Positions 1 through 10,361 of a stretch of DNA of 64,000 bases are shown here, in pieces; within the stretch, counting starts at the first letter, position 1; every line of letters starts with the position of its first letter. Position numbers and translations under genes: made by a program. The stretch spans positions 44,711,348 to 44,775,347 of the forward strand of contig NC_134102.1 in the NCBI RefSeq assembly GCF_000715075.1, in the 5' to 3' direction. The notes beneath the pieces were generated by a model that saw only the letters and a list, made by a program, of their open reading frames with translations, was not told where the DNA came from and searched no databases. This stretch comes from Nicotiana tabacum (Eukaryota; Streptophyta; Magnoliopsida; Solanales; Solanaceae).

Positions 1-861
1 CGCCCACCATAAATGATAAATCACGTGCCTTTTGATCCGCATAACTCTTCTGTCTGGACTGTGCTGTGCGAAGTTGCTCCTGAATCAACTTTACCTTTTC
101 CAAGGCATCCTTCACCAAATCAGTACCATATAACTTAGCCTCGCCTGACTCAAACCATCCGATGGGAGAACGACATCGCCGACCATATAAAGCCTCAAAT
201 GGAGCCATCTCAATGCTGGACTGGTAACTGTTATTGTAAGAAAACTCGGCCAAAGGCAAGAATCGATCCCACTATCCTCCAAAGTCAATCACACATGCTC
301 TAAGCATGTCCTCCAAGATCTAAACTGTCCACTCCGACTGGCCGTCGGTTTGTGGATGGAATGCTATGCTGAGCTCTAACTGGGTCCCTAACTCACTCTG
401 TACTGCTCTCCAGAAATGCGAAGTAAACTGAGGGCCTCTATCTAATATAATGGAAATAGGGACACCATGCAACCGAACTATCCCCTGAATATAAATCTGG
501 GTCAACCTCTCTGAAGTATACGTGGTCATAGCCGGAATGAAGTGTGCCGACTTGGTCAACCTACCGATAATGACCCAAACTGCGTCAAACTTTGCAAGGT
601 CCGCCGCAACCCAACTATGAAGTCCATAGCAATGCTCTCCCACTTCCACTCAGGTATAGTCATTTGCTGGAGTAGGCCACCTGGCCTCTGGTGCTCATAC
701 TTAACCTTCTGGCAATTTAGACACCTCACAACATACTCAACTATGTCTTTATTCATCCGTCGCCACCAATAATGTTGCCTCAGGTCGCGATACATCTTCG
801 TAGCATCTGGATGAATAGAATACCGAGAACAGTGTGCCTCCTCTAGAATCCTCTCCCTCAA
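1..861 (-). pseudogene. Integrase region of gypsy element 1, broken
   Basis: The zinc-binding part is at 650-861 (HCSRYSIHP, then CLNCQK), followed by the catalytic core at 320-649 (acidic residue in ILDRGPQF, then HPQTDGQSE). The two parts are in different frames around 600-650, so a frameshift divides them. A stop at about 319 ends the core, and the reading continues to position 1 with further stops (YNNSYQSS, FEALYGRRCRSP). The integrase would insert the cDNA copy into the genome. It cannot be made as one protein here. The C-terminal end is off the window. Confidence 0.85.
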
Positions 862-990
862 GCCATCAACATTAGGAACACATAGACGACCCTGGAGTCA
901 TAGAACACCATCCTCGCCGATAGTAACCTCCTTGGCACCAACCTGCAGTATCGTCTCTCTAAGAACCAACAAGTGCGGATCATTAAATTG

Positions 991-1692
991 TCAGGCCTTG
1001 ATCTGCTCCAATAGTGAGGACTGGTCAATGAAGCATGCAAGAACTCGATTGGGCTCTAAAATATCAAACCTCACAAGTCTGTTAGCCAAGGACTGAATGT
1101 CTAGGGCCAATGGCCTCTCCTCTGCTGAAATGAATGCCAAGCTACCCATACTCTCTGCTTTTCTGCTCAAGGCATCTGCAACTACATTCGCTTTGCCCGG
1201 ATGATAAAGAATGGTGATATCATAATCCTTCAGTATCTCAAGCCATCTGTGTTGCCTCAAATTGAGATCCCTCTGCTTGAACAAATGCTGCAAGCTGCGA
1301 TGATCAGTGTAAACCTCACAGGACACCCCATAAAGATAATGCCTCCAGATCTTAAGAGCATGAACAATCGCAGCCAACTCCAAATCATGTACACGTTAAT
1401 TCTTCTCATGGGGCTTCAGCTGACGTGAAGCATATGCAATAACTCGCCCCTCCTGCATCAACACACAACTCAAACCAACGCATGAAGCATCGCAATATAC
1501 AATATACATCCCCGAATCGGAAGGCAACACTAGAACTGGTGCAGTAGTCAAAGCTGTCTTGAGCTTTTGAAAGCTTGCCTCACAATCATCGGACCAACGA
1601 AACGGAGCACCTTTCTGAGTAAATTTAGTGAAAGGTGCTGCAATAGATGAGAAGCCCTCCACAAATCGGCGACAATAACCTGCTAACCCCAA
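991..1692 (-). pseudogene. RNase H region of gypsy element 1, broken
   Basis: Minus-strand reading 1692 to 1396 gives the RT connection and start of RNase H ([30 protein letters not shown] with the first catalytic Asp; [10 protein letters not shown]). After a stop near 1394 it continues at 1383 to 991 with [27 protein letters not shown] and DALSRKA, all typical of Ty3/gypsy RNase H. This enzyme degrades the RNA strand during reverse transcription. At least one in-frame stop separates the halves. Confidence 0.85.
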
Positions 1693-1699
1693 GAAGCTC

Positions 1700-2660
1700 T
1701 TGATCTCAGTCGCCGAAGTGAGACAAGGTCAACTCTGAACTGCCTCAATCTTCTTGGGATCCACCTTAATACCCTCGTCTGATACGACATGCCCCAAAAT
1801 GCTACAGAATCTAGCCAAACTCACACTTGGAGAACTTAGCATATAACTTATGTTCCCGCAAGGTCTAAAGCACCACTCTCAAATGATGCTCGTGCTCCTC
1901 CATGTTGCGCGAGTAGATCAAAATGTCATCAATGAAGACAATGACGAACGAATCAATATATGGCCTGAACACCCTGTTCTTCAAATCCATAAACGTCGTT
2001 GGGGCGTTAGTCAAGCCCAAGGACATCACTAGAAACTCATAATGGCCATATCTAGTCCGAAAAGCAGTCTTCGGAATATCTAAATCCCGAATTTTCAACT
2101 GATGGTACTCCGATCTCAAGTTGATCTTAGAGAACAACCTGACACCCTACAACTGGTCAAACAAATCATCAATCTGCGGCAACGGGTACTTGTTCTTAAT
2201 GGTGACTTTGTTCAACTGGTGGTAATCAATGCATATCTGCATAGTCTCATCTTTCTTCTTCACAAATAACATTGGTGCACCTCAAGGCGATACACTCGGC
2301 CTGACGAACCTCTTTGCTAGCAACTCCTCAAGTTGTTCCTTCAACCTTTTCAACTCTTTCGGAGCCATACGGTACGGTGGGATAGATATAGGCTGGGTAC
2401 TTGGAGCCAAATCAATGCATAAATCGATATCGTGATCTTGTGGCATGCCTGGAAGATCAGAAGGAAACACATCGGAGAAATCCCGGACTACGGTTACTAA
2501 ATCAATCGCTGGAGTCTCTGCAGTAGTATCTTGAACATAGGCTAGATAAGCCAAATAACCCTTCTCGACCATATGGCGAGCCTTCATAAAAGAGATGATC
2601 CGACTAGGTGTACTGATAGACGAACCCTTCCACTTCAATCTAGGCAATTCCGGCATCGCA
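1700..2660 (-). pseudogene. Reverse transcriptase region of gypsy element 1, broken
   Basis: The N-terminal part (2656-2282) carries VVRDFSDVFPSDLPGMP and the LKELKEQLEELL-like linker. The central part (2137-1865) carries [35 protein letters not shown] and the catalytic FIDDIL motif. Both Asp of the active-site pair are kept, but stops at about 2141 and 1862 and a changed phase between blocks mean no complete enzyme can be made. This is family knowledge plus visible motifs. Confidence 0.88.
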
Positions 2661-2661
2661 A

Positions 2662-3174
2662 GGTAACAGTCTTGCCATGGAAATCAAGGATGGCGTGATA
2701 TAGAGATAACCAGTCCATGCCCAGGATGACCTCAAAGTTAGTCATATCGAGCAATAGAAGATCCGCTCTAGTCTCACAACCAGGGAATGTAACCACGCAG
2801 GATCAGTAGATACGATCCACAATAACAGAATCTCCCACAGGAGTGGACACGTACACAGGAGTGCCTAAGAACTCACGAGAAACATCCAGGAAGTGAGCAA
2901 ATAGGGATGACACATATGAATAAGTAGACCTTGGATCAAACAATATCGAAGCATCTCTACCGCAGACAGAAATAATACATGTGATCACGGCATCTGAGGC
3001 CACTACATCTGGTTTGGCCGAAAAAGCATAAAACCTAGACGGAGCGCCGACTGGCTGGCCTTTGCCTGACTGAACAGTAGCTGGCTGACCTCCCCCTGCC
3101 CGACCCCTACCCGCCTGCCCTCGGCCCCTGGGCGATCGGATGACTGGTGCTGTAATCATGGGTTGATGGCCCTG
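2662..3174 (-). pseudogene. Retroviral-type aspartic protease of gypsy element 1, active site altered
   Basis: Minus-strand frame 3159 to 2803 begins with an Arg/Gly-rich linker (SPRGRGQAGRGRAGGG) and then the protease core. The active-site loop reads LFDPRSTYSYVSS, where the related element at 44580-44930 has LFDPGSTYSYVSS: the Gly after Asp-Pro is replaced by Arg, which should abolish catalysis. A stop at about 2802 cuts the domain. Its job in the living element was to process the Gag-Pol polyprotein. Confidence 0.82.
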
Positions 3175-3179
3175 TTGTA

Positions 3180-4668
3180 TGATGGTAGGCTATAATCTCA
3201 TGTTTTAGTCGATTATTACATTCCAATTTACTGCACTTTAGTTGAGTTTGAGCTTTAATCGCTAGTGTTTTGCACTAATTATGTGTTTTATGCCTTGTAG
3301 GAGTGATTCCGAGCTATGTAGATGTTATGGAATGAATTCAAGTAATTTGGAGATTTGAAGTCTGAGTAAAAGCCCAAAAAATTAAGCCGGGATCGTGTTC
3401 GGGGAACAACGGATGATAGTTTAGAACGAATGAATAATCGAGCAGGCATACTGCGCAGTATCTAGTAAAATGCACATAACATTTTTCTCGGAACTTCGTT
3501 TGGGCTCCACAATATATTGTTAGAAAGTTAATTCAAAGAGCTACAACTTTCATGTTTTACAGTGTTTCAAATTCCCAACAAAATAGGGTGAAAAGTGCGT
3601 GCCAATTGCGCGGCCGTGCACTGACCGCGCCTATGGCGCAGAACAGTGTGAAAAGTGTGTGGCCAAGTGTGCGGGTACACTTCCAGGTGCACGGCCGTGC
3701 ACGTCCAACTCCGGAAAAGTGTATTTTTCGCGTAGAAGAAGGTGTATTTATTTGGGGCCGACCCTACTTGGTATATATACATAGAAAAACAGTATTTTGA
3801 GGACTTTTGACATAATATAGACCTAAGGAAGCTAAGGAGAAGAGGGAGAAGCAAGAGCACAAGTATTTCACCATTCATCCTCACTCAAGACAAGGGTTTG
3901 GATGTTTTATGTTTTCCTTTGACTTAAACTTAATTGTGATGAATTTCTCCATATCCATGGAGTAATTTTTCCTTAGGGATTGATGAATTTGGTGTTTTGA
4001 GAATTGTTTGTGCATATTAACTCTAGTTTTATGTATTGAATCATTTTGGGTATTTTTATTGTTGCATATATATTCATTTGTTTATGTAATCGAAAGAGGC
4101 ATAATTTGTGATGTTCTGCATTATCTTATTGGTTGAATTCATTGATTCTTGTTAGTAATTGAAAGAAGCTAGTTGAATTAATGTTTAGACCTAGTTAGGA
4201 GGATAATCGAAAGAGGTTCTCCTAAGGATCAATCCACTACGAATTATTGCATATATTCACCAAGCTTAACATAGTTCATATCGTAAGGTTGAGACTTAAT
4301 CGAGAAAGGAGTTTCTACTGAATGTTTGAACATAATAGAGTGAATTCGAGAGACTCACTTGAACCATAGAAGTGAAGTAACTAGAGTTAATTCCCAAACA
4401 AATATCTTACACCTATCCAATCAACCCCTATTTTCTCCCTTTGATATCTTCTTGCTTACTCTTGTTGCGATTGTCATTAGCCAATAGTTTAGACTTTTAG
4501 TAAATTTTAGTTTCAAATCACACAACTCTAAATTGTTGATCATCTTGGATAGCAATTAAAACTAGAAGCTACGAAAACATTGTTTAAATCCAATCCCTGT
4601 GGATACGATATTTTCTATACTATATTCGACTAGCGAGCATAATTTTGTGTTGTGTTTTTAGCTCGTCA
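3180..4668 (+). mobile_element. Solo LTR, plus orientation, inserted in gypsy element 1
   Basis: The 1489-bp block starts TGATGG and ends CGTCA and interrupts element 1 exactly between gag zinc knuckle and protease linker. Flanks are TTGTA (3175-3179) and CTATA (4669-4673), which match at 3 of 5 bases; removing the block and one flank copy puts the host element's reading frame back in register, so the boundaries are well supported. A TATA box lies at 3772-3779 on the plus strand. The right part (CCCTGTGGATACGATA near 4600) is of a kind I associate with gypsy U5 ends. No internal domain is present, so it is a solo LTR left by LTR-LTR recombination. Confidence 0.8.
3772..3779 (+). promoter_or_regulatory. 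TATA box of the solo LTR
   Basis: The sequence TATATATA follows a GC-rich stretch (3600-3760) and precedes a purine-rich leader (3820-3860). It fits the U3/R promoter of this LTR and would drive transcription rightwards, antisense to nothing in the host element and opposite to that element's own direction. Confidence 0.5.
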
Positions 4669-4673
4669 CTATA

Positions 4674-6003
4674 CTGCTTTGCCCCGAAGTCTGGGACAAA
4701 ACCTCTTCATGTGGCCCAGATCCCCATACTCGTAACAACCTCACGGTACAATAGACTGCTACCCTGAAGTCTGACATTGATGGCCTGAATACCCACTGGA
4801 AGGACCCTGAATAGTTGGTGGGCGATATGAGTTCTCTGTCATGGCACTAAAATAAGGTCGCACTGGAGTACCCCGAGGAGGTAGCGATGCTAGATATGTG
4901 GGCCTGCTAGGCTGACCCCTCACAAACTGACCTCTGCCCCCAGCCGGGGCACCTCTAAACTCCCCATAATAACGGAACCGCTTAACCCGCTGCATCTGCT
5001 CTCTACCTCACTGACGGTAACCCTCAATCCTCAGAGCTATCTCCACTACTAGCTGGTAAGAAGTCCCCATCTTAACCTCCCGGGCTATAGTGGCCTGAAT
5101 ACCGGAGTGCAACCCCACAACAAACCTTCGTACTCTCTCCGCGTCAGTAGGAAGTATCATATGTGCATGGCGAGACAACTCAGAGAATCTCGCCTCATAA
5201 TCGATCACTGACATCGGACCCTACTGGAGCTGCTCAAACTAAAACTGCAACTCTTCCCTCTAGGAGGGTGGAATATACCTATCCAAGAAAAGGCGTGTAA
5301 ACTGATCCCAAGTCATGGGAGGAGAACCTGTTGGTCTGCCGAGGAGATATGACTGCCACTATCTACGGGCCCTGCCCTCCAGCTGGAAAGTAGTGAAATC
5401 CACCCCATGGGACTCTAATATACTCATGTTGTGCAGTCTGTCCCTGCACCTATCAATGAAGTCTTGGCGATCCTCATGTCGCTCACCTCCGAAGATAGGA
5501 GGGTGAAGCCTGGTCCATCTATCCAATAGCTTCTGGGGCTCGCCGGCCGCAACTGGTCTAGGCTCAGGTACAGCTGCTGCAACTGGCTGGGCTCCACCCA
5601 CGGGTAGTGCACCCGGAGTCTGATATATGGCAGCTGCATGTCCCGGTGCCTGAGCAGTAGGGGTCTGTGCTCCCCCTCCCACTTGAGATGTGGCTGGGTC
5701 TACTGGAAATAAACCAGACTGGGTCATAGTATCCATGAACCGTAGAATACAGCCCATAACCTCCTAAAAGCCCGGTGCTGACATGAAATCTACCGGGGCT
5801 GGCTCTGCTGCAGGCACCTCGCCCTGCTCCTCAATAATGGGATCCTCTACCAGATCCACTGGTGTCATAGCTGGGGCAACTCTGGGATGTCCTCGTCCCT
5901 TACCTCGGGACAGTGTGCCCTCCCCCGGCCTCTACATCGGCCTCTAGCAATAGGGGGCAACTCCTCTCGGGTCTGGAATATCCGACGTGCGCGTTCTCAC
6001 CAT
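4674..6003 (-). pseudogene. Gag region of gypsy element 1, broken
   Basis: Reading from a start near 6003 (a Met-Val-Arg-Thr-Arg N-terminus), a Pro/Ala-rich segment (5757-5560) is followed by the capsid-like Retrotrans_gag block (LLDRWTRLHPPIFGGE; DRCRDRLHNM; SVIDYEARFSELSRHA; RRFVVGLHSGIQ) and by an Arg/Gly-rich tail with a zinc knuckle at about 4685-4745. The knuckle reads CYEYGDLGHMKRFC: the second Cys is Tyr, so metal binding is probably lost. Stops near 5940, 5765, 5358 and 5007 break the frame. Gag would form the virus-like particle. Confidence 0.82.
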
Positions 6004-6172
6004 ATGTGATAGAATAAGAGAAAGACACTTAGTATAACATCAACTGCACGATAGGAGATGAAGAAAGAGTAGTTTTCTAACACCCTATAGCCTCTCGAAG
6101 ATAAGTACAGACCTCTCCGCACCGATCCGCAAGACTCTATTAGGCTTCCTCATAACTTGTGAGACCTACGTG

Positions 6173-6192
6173 AACCTAGCACTCTGATACCA
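6173..6192 (-). other. Primer-binding site (tRNA-Met type) of element 1
   Basis: On the minus strand the 20 bases directly after the LTR start TGGTATCAGAG, complementary to the 3' end of plant initiator tRNA-Met as used by many plant LTR retrotransposons. It abuts the LTR end at 6193, fixing both the boundary and the orientation. Confidence 0.85.
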
Positions 6193-9000
6193 TGTTGTCA
6201 CGACCCAATTTCTCCTATTGGTCGTGATATTGCCCAACGTTGCCGCTAGGCAAGCCTACAGTGAACTAACTCTGTGATCCTTTCTTTTAAAGACTTGAAA
6301 TAGTTGATTTTTAGTTTGTGCATAGATAAGAAGTAAGAATTTAATAAAAATGAGAGATCAAGATTTTTAAAGCAAGTGAGATAAGTATAATAACACATAA
6401 ACCATCGAGTGTATACTAGCATAAATCACCAAGACCTGGTATCACAAGTGTATGAGCACTAGTTGAATATACAAAAGAATACTACACTACTGTCTGAAGT
6501 GAGATAGATAAAAAATACAAGCAAAAGAAAGACTTCGGCTGCTGCAGAACGGGCTTAGAAGGCAGCTCACCGCGAAGTCTCGTGGTAGTAGTCAAGGATA
6601 CGCGCCAGACATATATCCAGATGCACCTGCCTCAGATCCTACACATTTAGTGCAGAAGTGTAGCGTGAGTACATAAACAACATGTACCCAGTAAATATCT
6701 AGTCTAACCTCGAAGAAGTAGTGACGAGGGGTCGACTTCGACTCTTACTATGGGCCAACAATGAAATATATATGATTCTAATTTAACATGGGACATATAA
6801 ATGACAATAAAACTGAGAAGCAAGAAATAAATAAACAATCCTTTCACTTATAGTAGGTACCAAATCAATTTCCCTCATTTAACCATTTACCTCTCAAGAC
6901 AATGAAACAATATCAAATATAATTGGGCTTCCAGTATTATTACGCACGAATTATGTCGAGGATGTACGGCCCGATCCAAAATACATGTACATATACTCTG
7001 TGCACTACTGAGGGTCGAACGGCAGGAACCATAGATGCATCTATTAACCTGCCGAGGCGAACGACCCACTCCCATGAGAGTAGTGGAATTTACCCCGCTC
7101 GCGAAATATACTTGCGACGCGGTTGAACATAGATTTCTCAAGTTATCATGATATTCCTCAATTCTTTCCAAAACAAGAAATTCAACTAGGAGCCTTTAAA
7201 ATCTAGAATTCCTCAATCTCAACTCTATTCAAGGCAATTAGTAAGAATAATCAATTAACGGTGTCAACAAAGCATGGTGTAGGCCTAACACTACCCGTAC
7301 ATAAGCATAATTAGTAGCTATGTACGGACTCTCGTCACCTTGTACGTACGTAACCCCCCACAAATAGAAGCACATATTAATTAAATTCACCTATGGGGTT
7401 AATTCCCTCTTACAAGGTTAGAAAAGAGACTTATATCGTCCCAAAGCTTACTTCCCGGTCCAAAATTGTGCTTCAACCCTCACTTTGGTGCCAAACGACT
7501 CGAAACTAGTCAATTGTTATATAAAATAGTCAATACACGTTCAAAAGTTCATATCCTAGCTATTAAAGTGATTTCCCAGCCCTAATTGAAGAATTTCTAA
7601 AATTCACCCCCGGGCCCACGTGCCCGGATTTCGGAAATATTTAAAGAAATTTATTACCCATAACCTCATGAACTAAAATATATGATTTTTACTAAATTCC
7701 ATAACAAATTTCGTGGTTAAATCCCCTTTTTATCAAAAACCTAGGTTTTCACCTAAACACATGATTTTCACTAGTTTATATTTTATAATCTTCCCATAAA
7801 CTATGTATTTAACTCGCAGTAGGTAGAAATTACTTACCCTCAATAGTTAGGTCGAACTCCCCCTTTTTGAAGCTCCAAAAATCGCCCAAGAGTGCAATAA
7901 ATGAGCCCAAACATGGCTAAGTCCCGATTTTAAAACTCTCTGCTCGGCTGCTCTCTTCTTCGCGAACGCAGAACAGGCCTCGCGTTCGCGAAGGCAACGG
8001 CCCAGGCCCATGAAAACTTGGCCTACGCGAACTCGACCAGGTCCTCGCGAACGCAAAGGCTTACCAGCCCTGTCCTTCGCGAACGCGAGGGCACTTTCGC
8101 GAACGCGAAGAGCACTCGCATTGACCACTCCCCAGGTCCCTCCCTTCTACTCGAATGCGATGGGGCTTACGCGAACGCGTAGGCCTGGGACCTCAAGGCT
8201 CCGCGAATGCGGTCCCCTTCTCGCGATCGCAAAGGGCAAATTGCCCCACTGCCCAAATCCTCCTCCGCGAATACGATGGTCCTTCCGCGTTCGCGAAGAA
8301 GGAAACCAGAACTAGAAAATCTGGTCTCTTCAATTTGGCTCTGGGTAGTCCAAAACACACCCGATCCCCCGTCCAATTATACCAACAAGTCTATAAACAT
8401 AATACAGGCCTGCTCGACTCTCAAAACGCGTAAAATAATAATAAAACCAAGAATCACACCCCAAAACAAAATTGAATCAAGTTATGAACTTCAAGTTTCC
8501 AAATCGTTCCGAACGCGTCGAATCATACTTAGACTACTCGGAATGACACCCAATTTTGCGTGCAAGTTTTAAATCACCATACGGAACTATTCTCGGTCTC
8601 GGAATCCTATTTGGACCTCGATATCTCCAAAACCTACTCCAAACCAAATTTAAAGAACTTCAAAAACCTTCAAAGAGACAACTTTCATTATTAGGCACCG
8701 AAACGCTCCCGGGTCATCCAAAATCCGATTCGAACATGCATCCAAGTCCAAAATCATCATACGAACCTATTGAAACCGTCAAATCCCGATTCTGAGATCG
8801 TTTGCTCAAAACATTGACCAAAGTCAAACTTAACCTTTTTAGCCAACCTTAAGGAACCAAGTGTTCCGATTTCAACCCGAACTCTTTCAAATCTCGAACT
8901 AACCATCCCCACAAGTCATAATACAGTAAAAACACGTACATGAAGCCTTATTTAGGGGAACGGGGTTCTAAAAAGCAAAACTACCGATCTGGTCGTTACA
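6193..9000 (-). repeat. 5' LTR of gypsy element 1 (2808 bp)
   Basis: The LTR runs TGTTGTCACGACC to GGTCGTTACA on the plus strand, i.e. with TG/CA termini and near-matching inner ends (GTCACGACC / GGTCGTTAC). It is the 5' LTR because the primer site lies on its left and the element is read leftwards. It contains the block TAGGCAAGCC (6247-6256) that recurs in the other gypsy LTRs of the window, and a CpG-rich word cluster at 7955-8310. No gene is encoded; open frames here are chance. Confidence 0.88.
7955..8310. repeat. Cluster of CGCGAACGCG-like palindromic words in the LTR
   Basis: About a dozen copies of variants of TTCGCGAACGCGAA occur at irregular spacing in an otherwise AT-rich region (for example near 7958, 7982, 8027, 8047, 8080, 8097, 8170, 8203, 8221, 8287). 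The words are self-complementary in their core and CpG-rich. It lies in the U3-side part of the LTR when read on the minus strand. Confidence 0.7.
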
Positions 9001-9189
9001 ATTTTTGTCTCAAATCTAGTTAGTATTACTTTTCCGGATTCATGAATAAACAATACTACATAGAACGTGACAAAAACAAATACAACGTTCATTCTGCATT
9101 AATGGATATTAAAGAAAATACCTAAATAATTTTAAGAAAAAGTAGACTTATATTAATTATGATTGGTATAGTAGATTCACCCTATTTCC

Positions 9190-9263
9190 CTCCTCATTAG
9201 AAAAAAATTCCTTTAACAAATACTAACTCCTCATTTGAAAAAAATTCCTTTAACAAATACTAA
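9190..9263. repeat. 37-bp tandem duplication, two copies
   Basis: Two adjacent 37-bp units starting CTCCTCATT (9190 and 9227) differ at about one base. It looks like a recent local duplication. Confidence 0.85.
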
Positions 9264-9949
9264 CTTTAGAGCATGTTTGGAAAGCCATCTAGTACTAAGA
9301 TTTGGATGTAATTGGTGTAATTACATAGTTTGGGACTCTTTATCAGGCCAAATAATTACTTGGTCGCATGTAATTAGGTGTAATTAAGAGAAATAATTAT
9401 ATTCTTCAATTCTCAAGGGAATGCAAGAATTAATGGTAATTATCTGGTGTAATTATTTTCAAACTTATTTTTTTCTTTATTGAATATATTAAAATATAAA
9501 ACTCTTTCTCTTTCATATTCATTCCGACGTGAATAAACGTCAGTCATGCTCCTTCTTCCATCTTTATTTCTTTAATTTGTTTGTCTTATTAAACACTTTT
9601 TTCTCAATTTGAGCTTGCTTCCTAAAAACATTTACGTACTTTGCTACTTTTGTTTTCCATTAATTTGAGTTAATATTATCATTTTAAAATAATATTTAAA
9701 TATTTGTCACACATTAGAGTTTGCCTACTTTGTATCTTACTAATTTTATTTTCTAATCATTAGTATAAATATTTGTTATAAAAAATAGTTTTTAAGCTCA
9801 TAACTAAATTTCTTATATCTACATGAGTTGGTAAAAGATTAGATTGGTTATTGAAATTTTTATTTATTAATTTAGTAACAAAATTTCTTATTTGGAAGAT
9901 ATCAATTATTTTTATAATATTATATAATTATTTATAATCATTTAATAAA

Positions 9950-9956
<7 letters not shown>

Positions 9957-9988
<32 letters not shown>
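9957..9988. repeat. (TA)n microsatellite
   Basis: About 16 uninterrupted TA units. Confidence 0.95.
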
Positions 9989-9990
<2 letters not shown>

Positions 9991-10347
9991 ACAATAAAAC
10001 TTAATATATTATACTTGTCTAGCCATACATGACAGTGAAAATTATAATTTAATATATTCTCGTAAATAAATAAGATATTGTAATTACTATGCTATATAAT
10101 TATCATAATATGTGATTACTTCTCATGTAATTAGAATGCCGTATAATTATATGTAACTTTTAAAAATTATTTTCTTTTTATTTTGTTTTCCGAAACAATA
10201 CCCTTAAAATTAGGACGGAGGGAGTAACAAATAAAACAAAAGCTTGAAATTATCTGTCAAAAGAAAAGGACTTCATACCTCTTTTTGTTTCTTACAACAG
10301 TCCTTTCACACAGAAGACTGCAAGTCTGCAAAGCTGAAAACAAACTT

Positions 10348-10361
10348 AGAGAGAGAGAGAG
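10348..10361 (+). promoter_or_regulatory. (GA)n run in the LHP1 5' leader
   Basis: An AGAGAGAGAGAGAG run ends directly at the start codon of the LHP1-like gene. GA/CT repeats are common in plant 5' leaders and can bind BBR/BPC factors, which are known to recruit Polycomb proteins; a role here is inference. Confidence 0.5.

Larger units (their letters stand above)
1..9000 (-). mobile_element. Ty3/gypsy chromovirus (Tekay/Del-like), partial, decayed
   Basis: Read on the minus strand this is LTR (6193-9000), tRNA-Met primer site, gag, protease, reverse transcriptase, RNase H and integrase, the Ty3/gypsy order. The integrase end and the 3' LTR lie left of the window. The coding part is broken by several stops and frameshifts, and a solo LTR (3180-4668) sits inside it. 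Assignment to the Tekay/Del lineage rests on the 2.8-kb LTR and on close resemblance to the second element at 34191-48045, which still has a recognisable C-terminal chromodomain. The base following the LTR begins ATTTT (9001-9005), the right copy of a possible target duplication; the left copy is outside the window. Confidence 0.9.
9001..10347. other. AT-rich gene-free region upstream of LHP1
   Basis: No gene seen. It holds a 37-bp tandem duplication (9190-9263), recurring TGTAATTA words (9310-9460 and 10080-10160) that suggest an old MITE-like repeat, a (TA)n run (9957-9988) and a lone Stowaway-type terminus GGACGGAGGGAGTA (10212-10226). The last part probably includes the LHP1 promoter, but I see no clear TATA box. 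Confidence 0.6.

Noticed and set aside
8010..8572. Overlapping frames in the CpG-rich part of the first LTR
   Set aside because: They are open on several frames of both strands because of the repeated CGCGAACG words; nothing protein-like.
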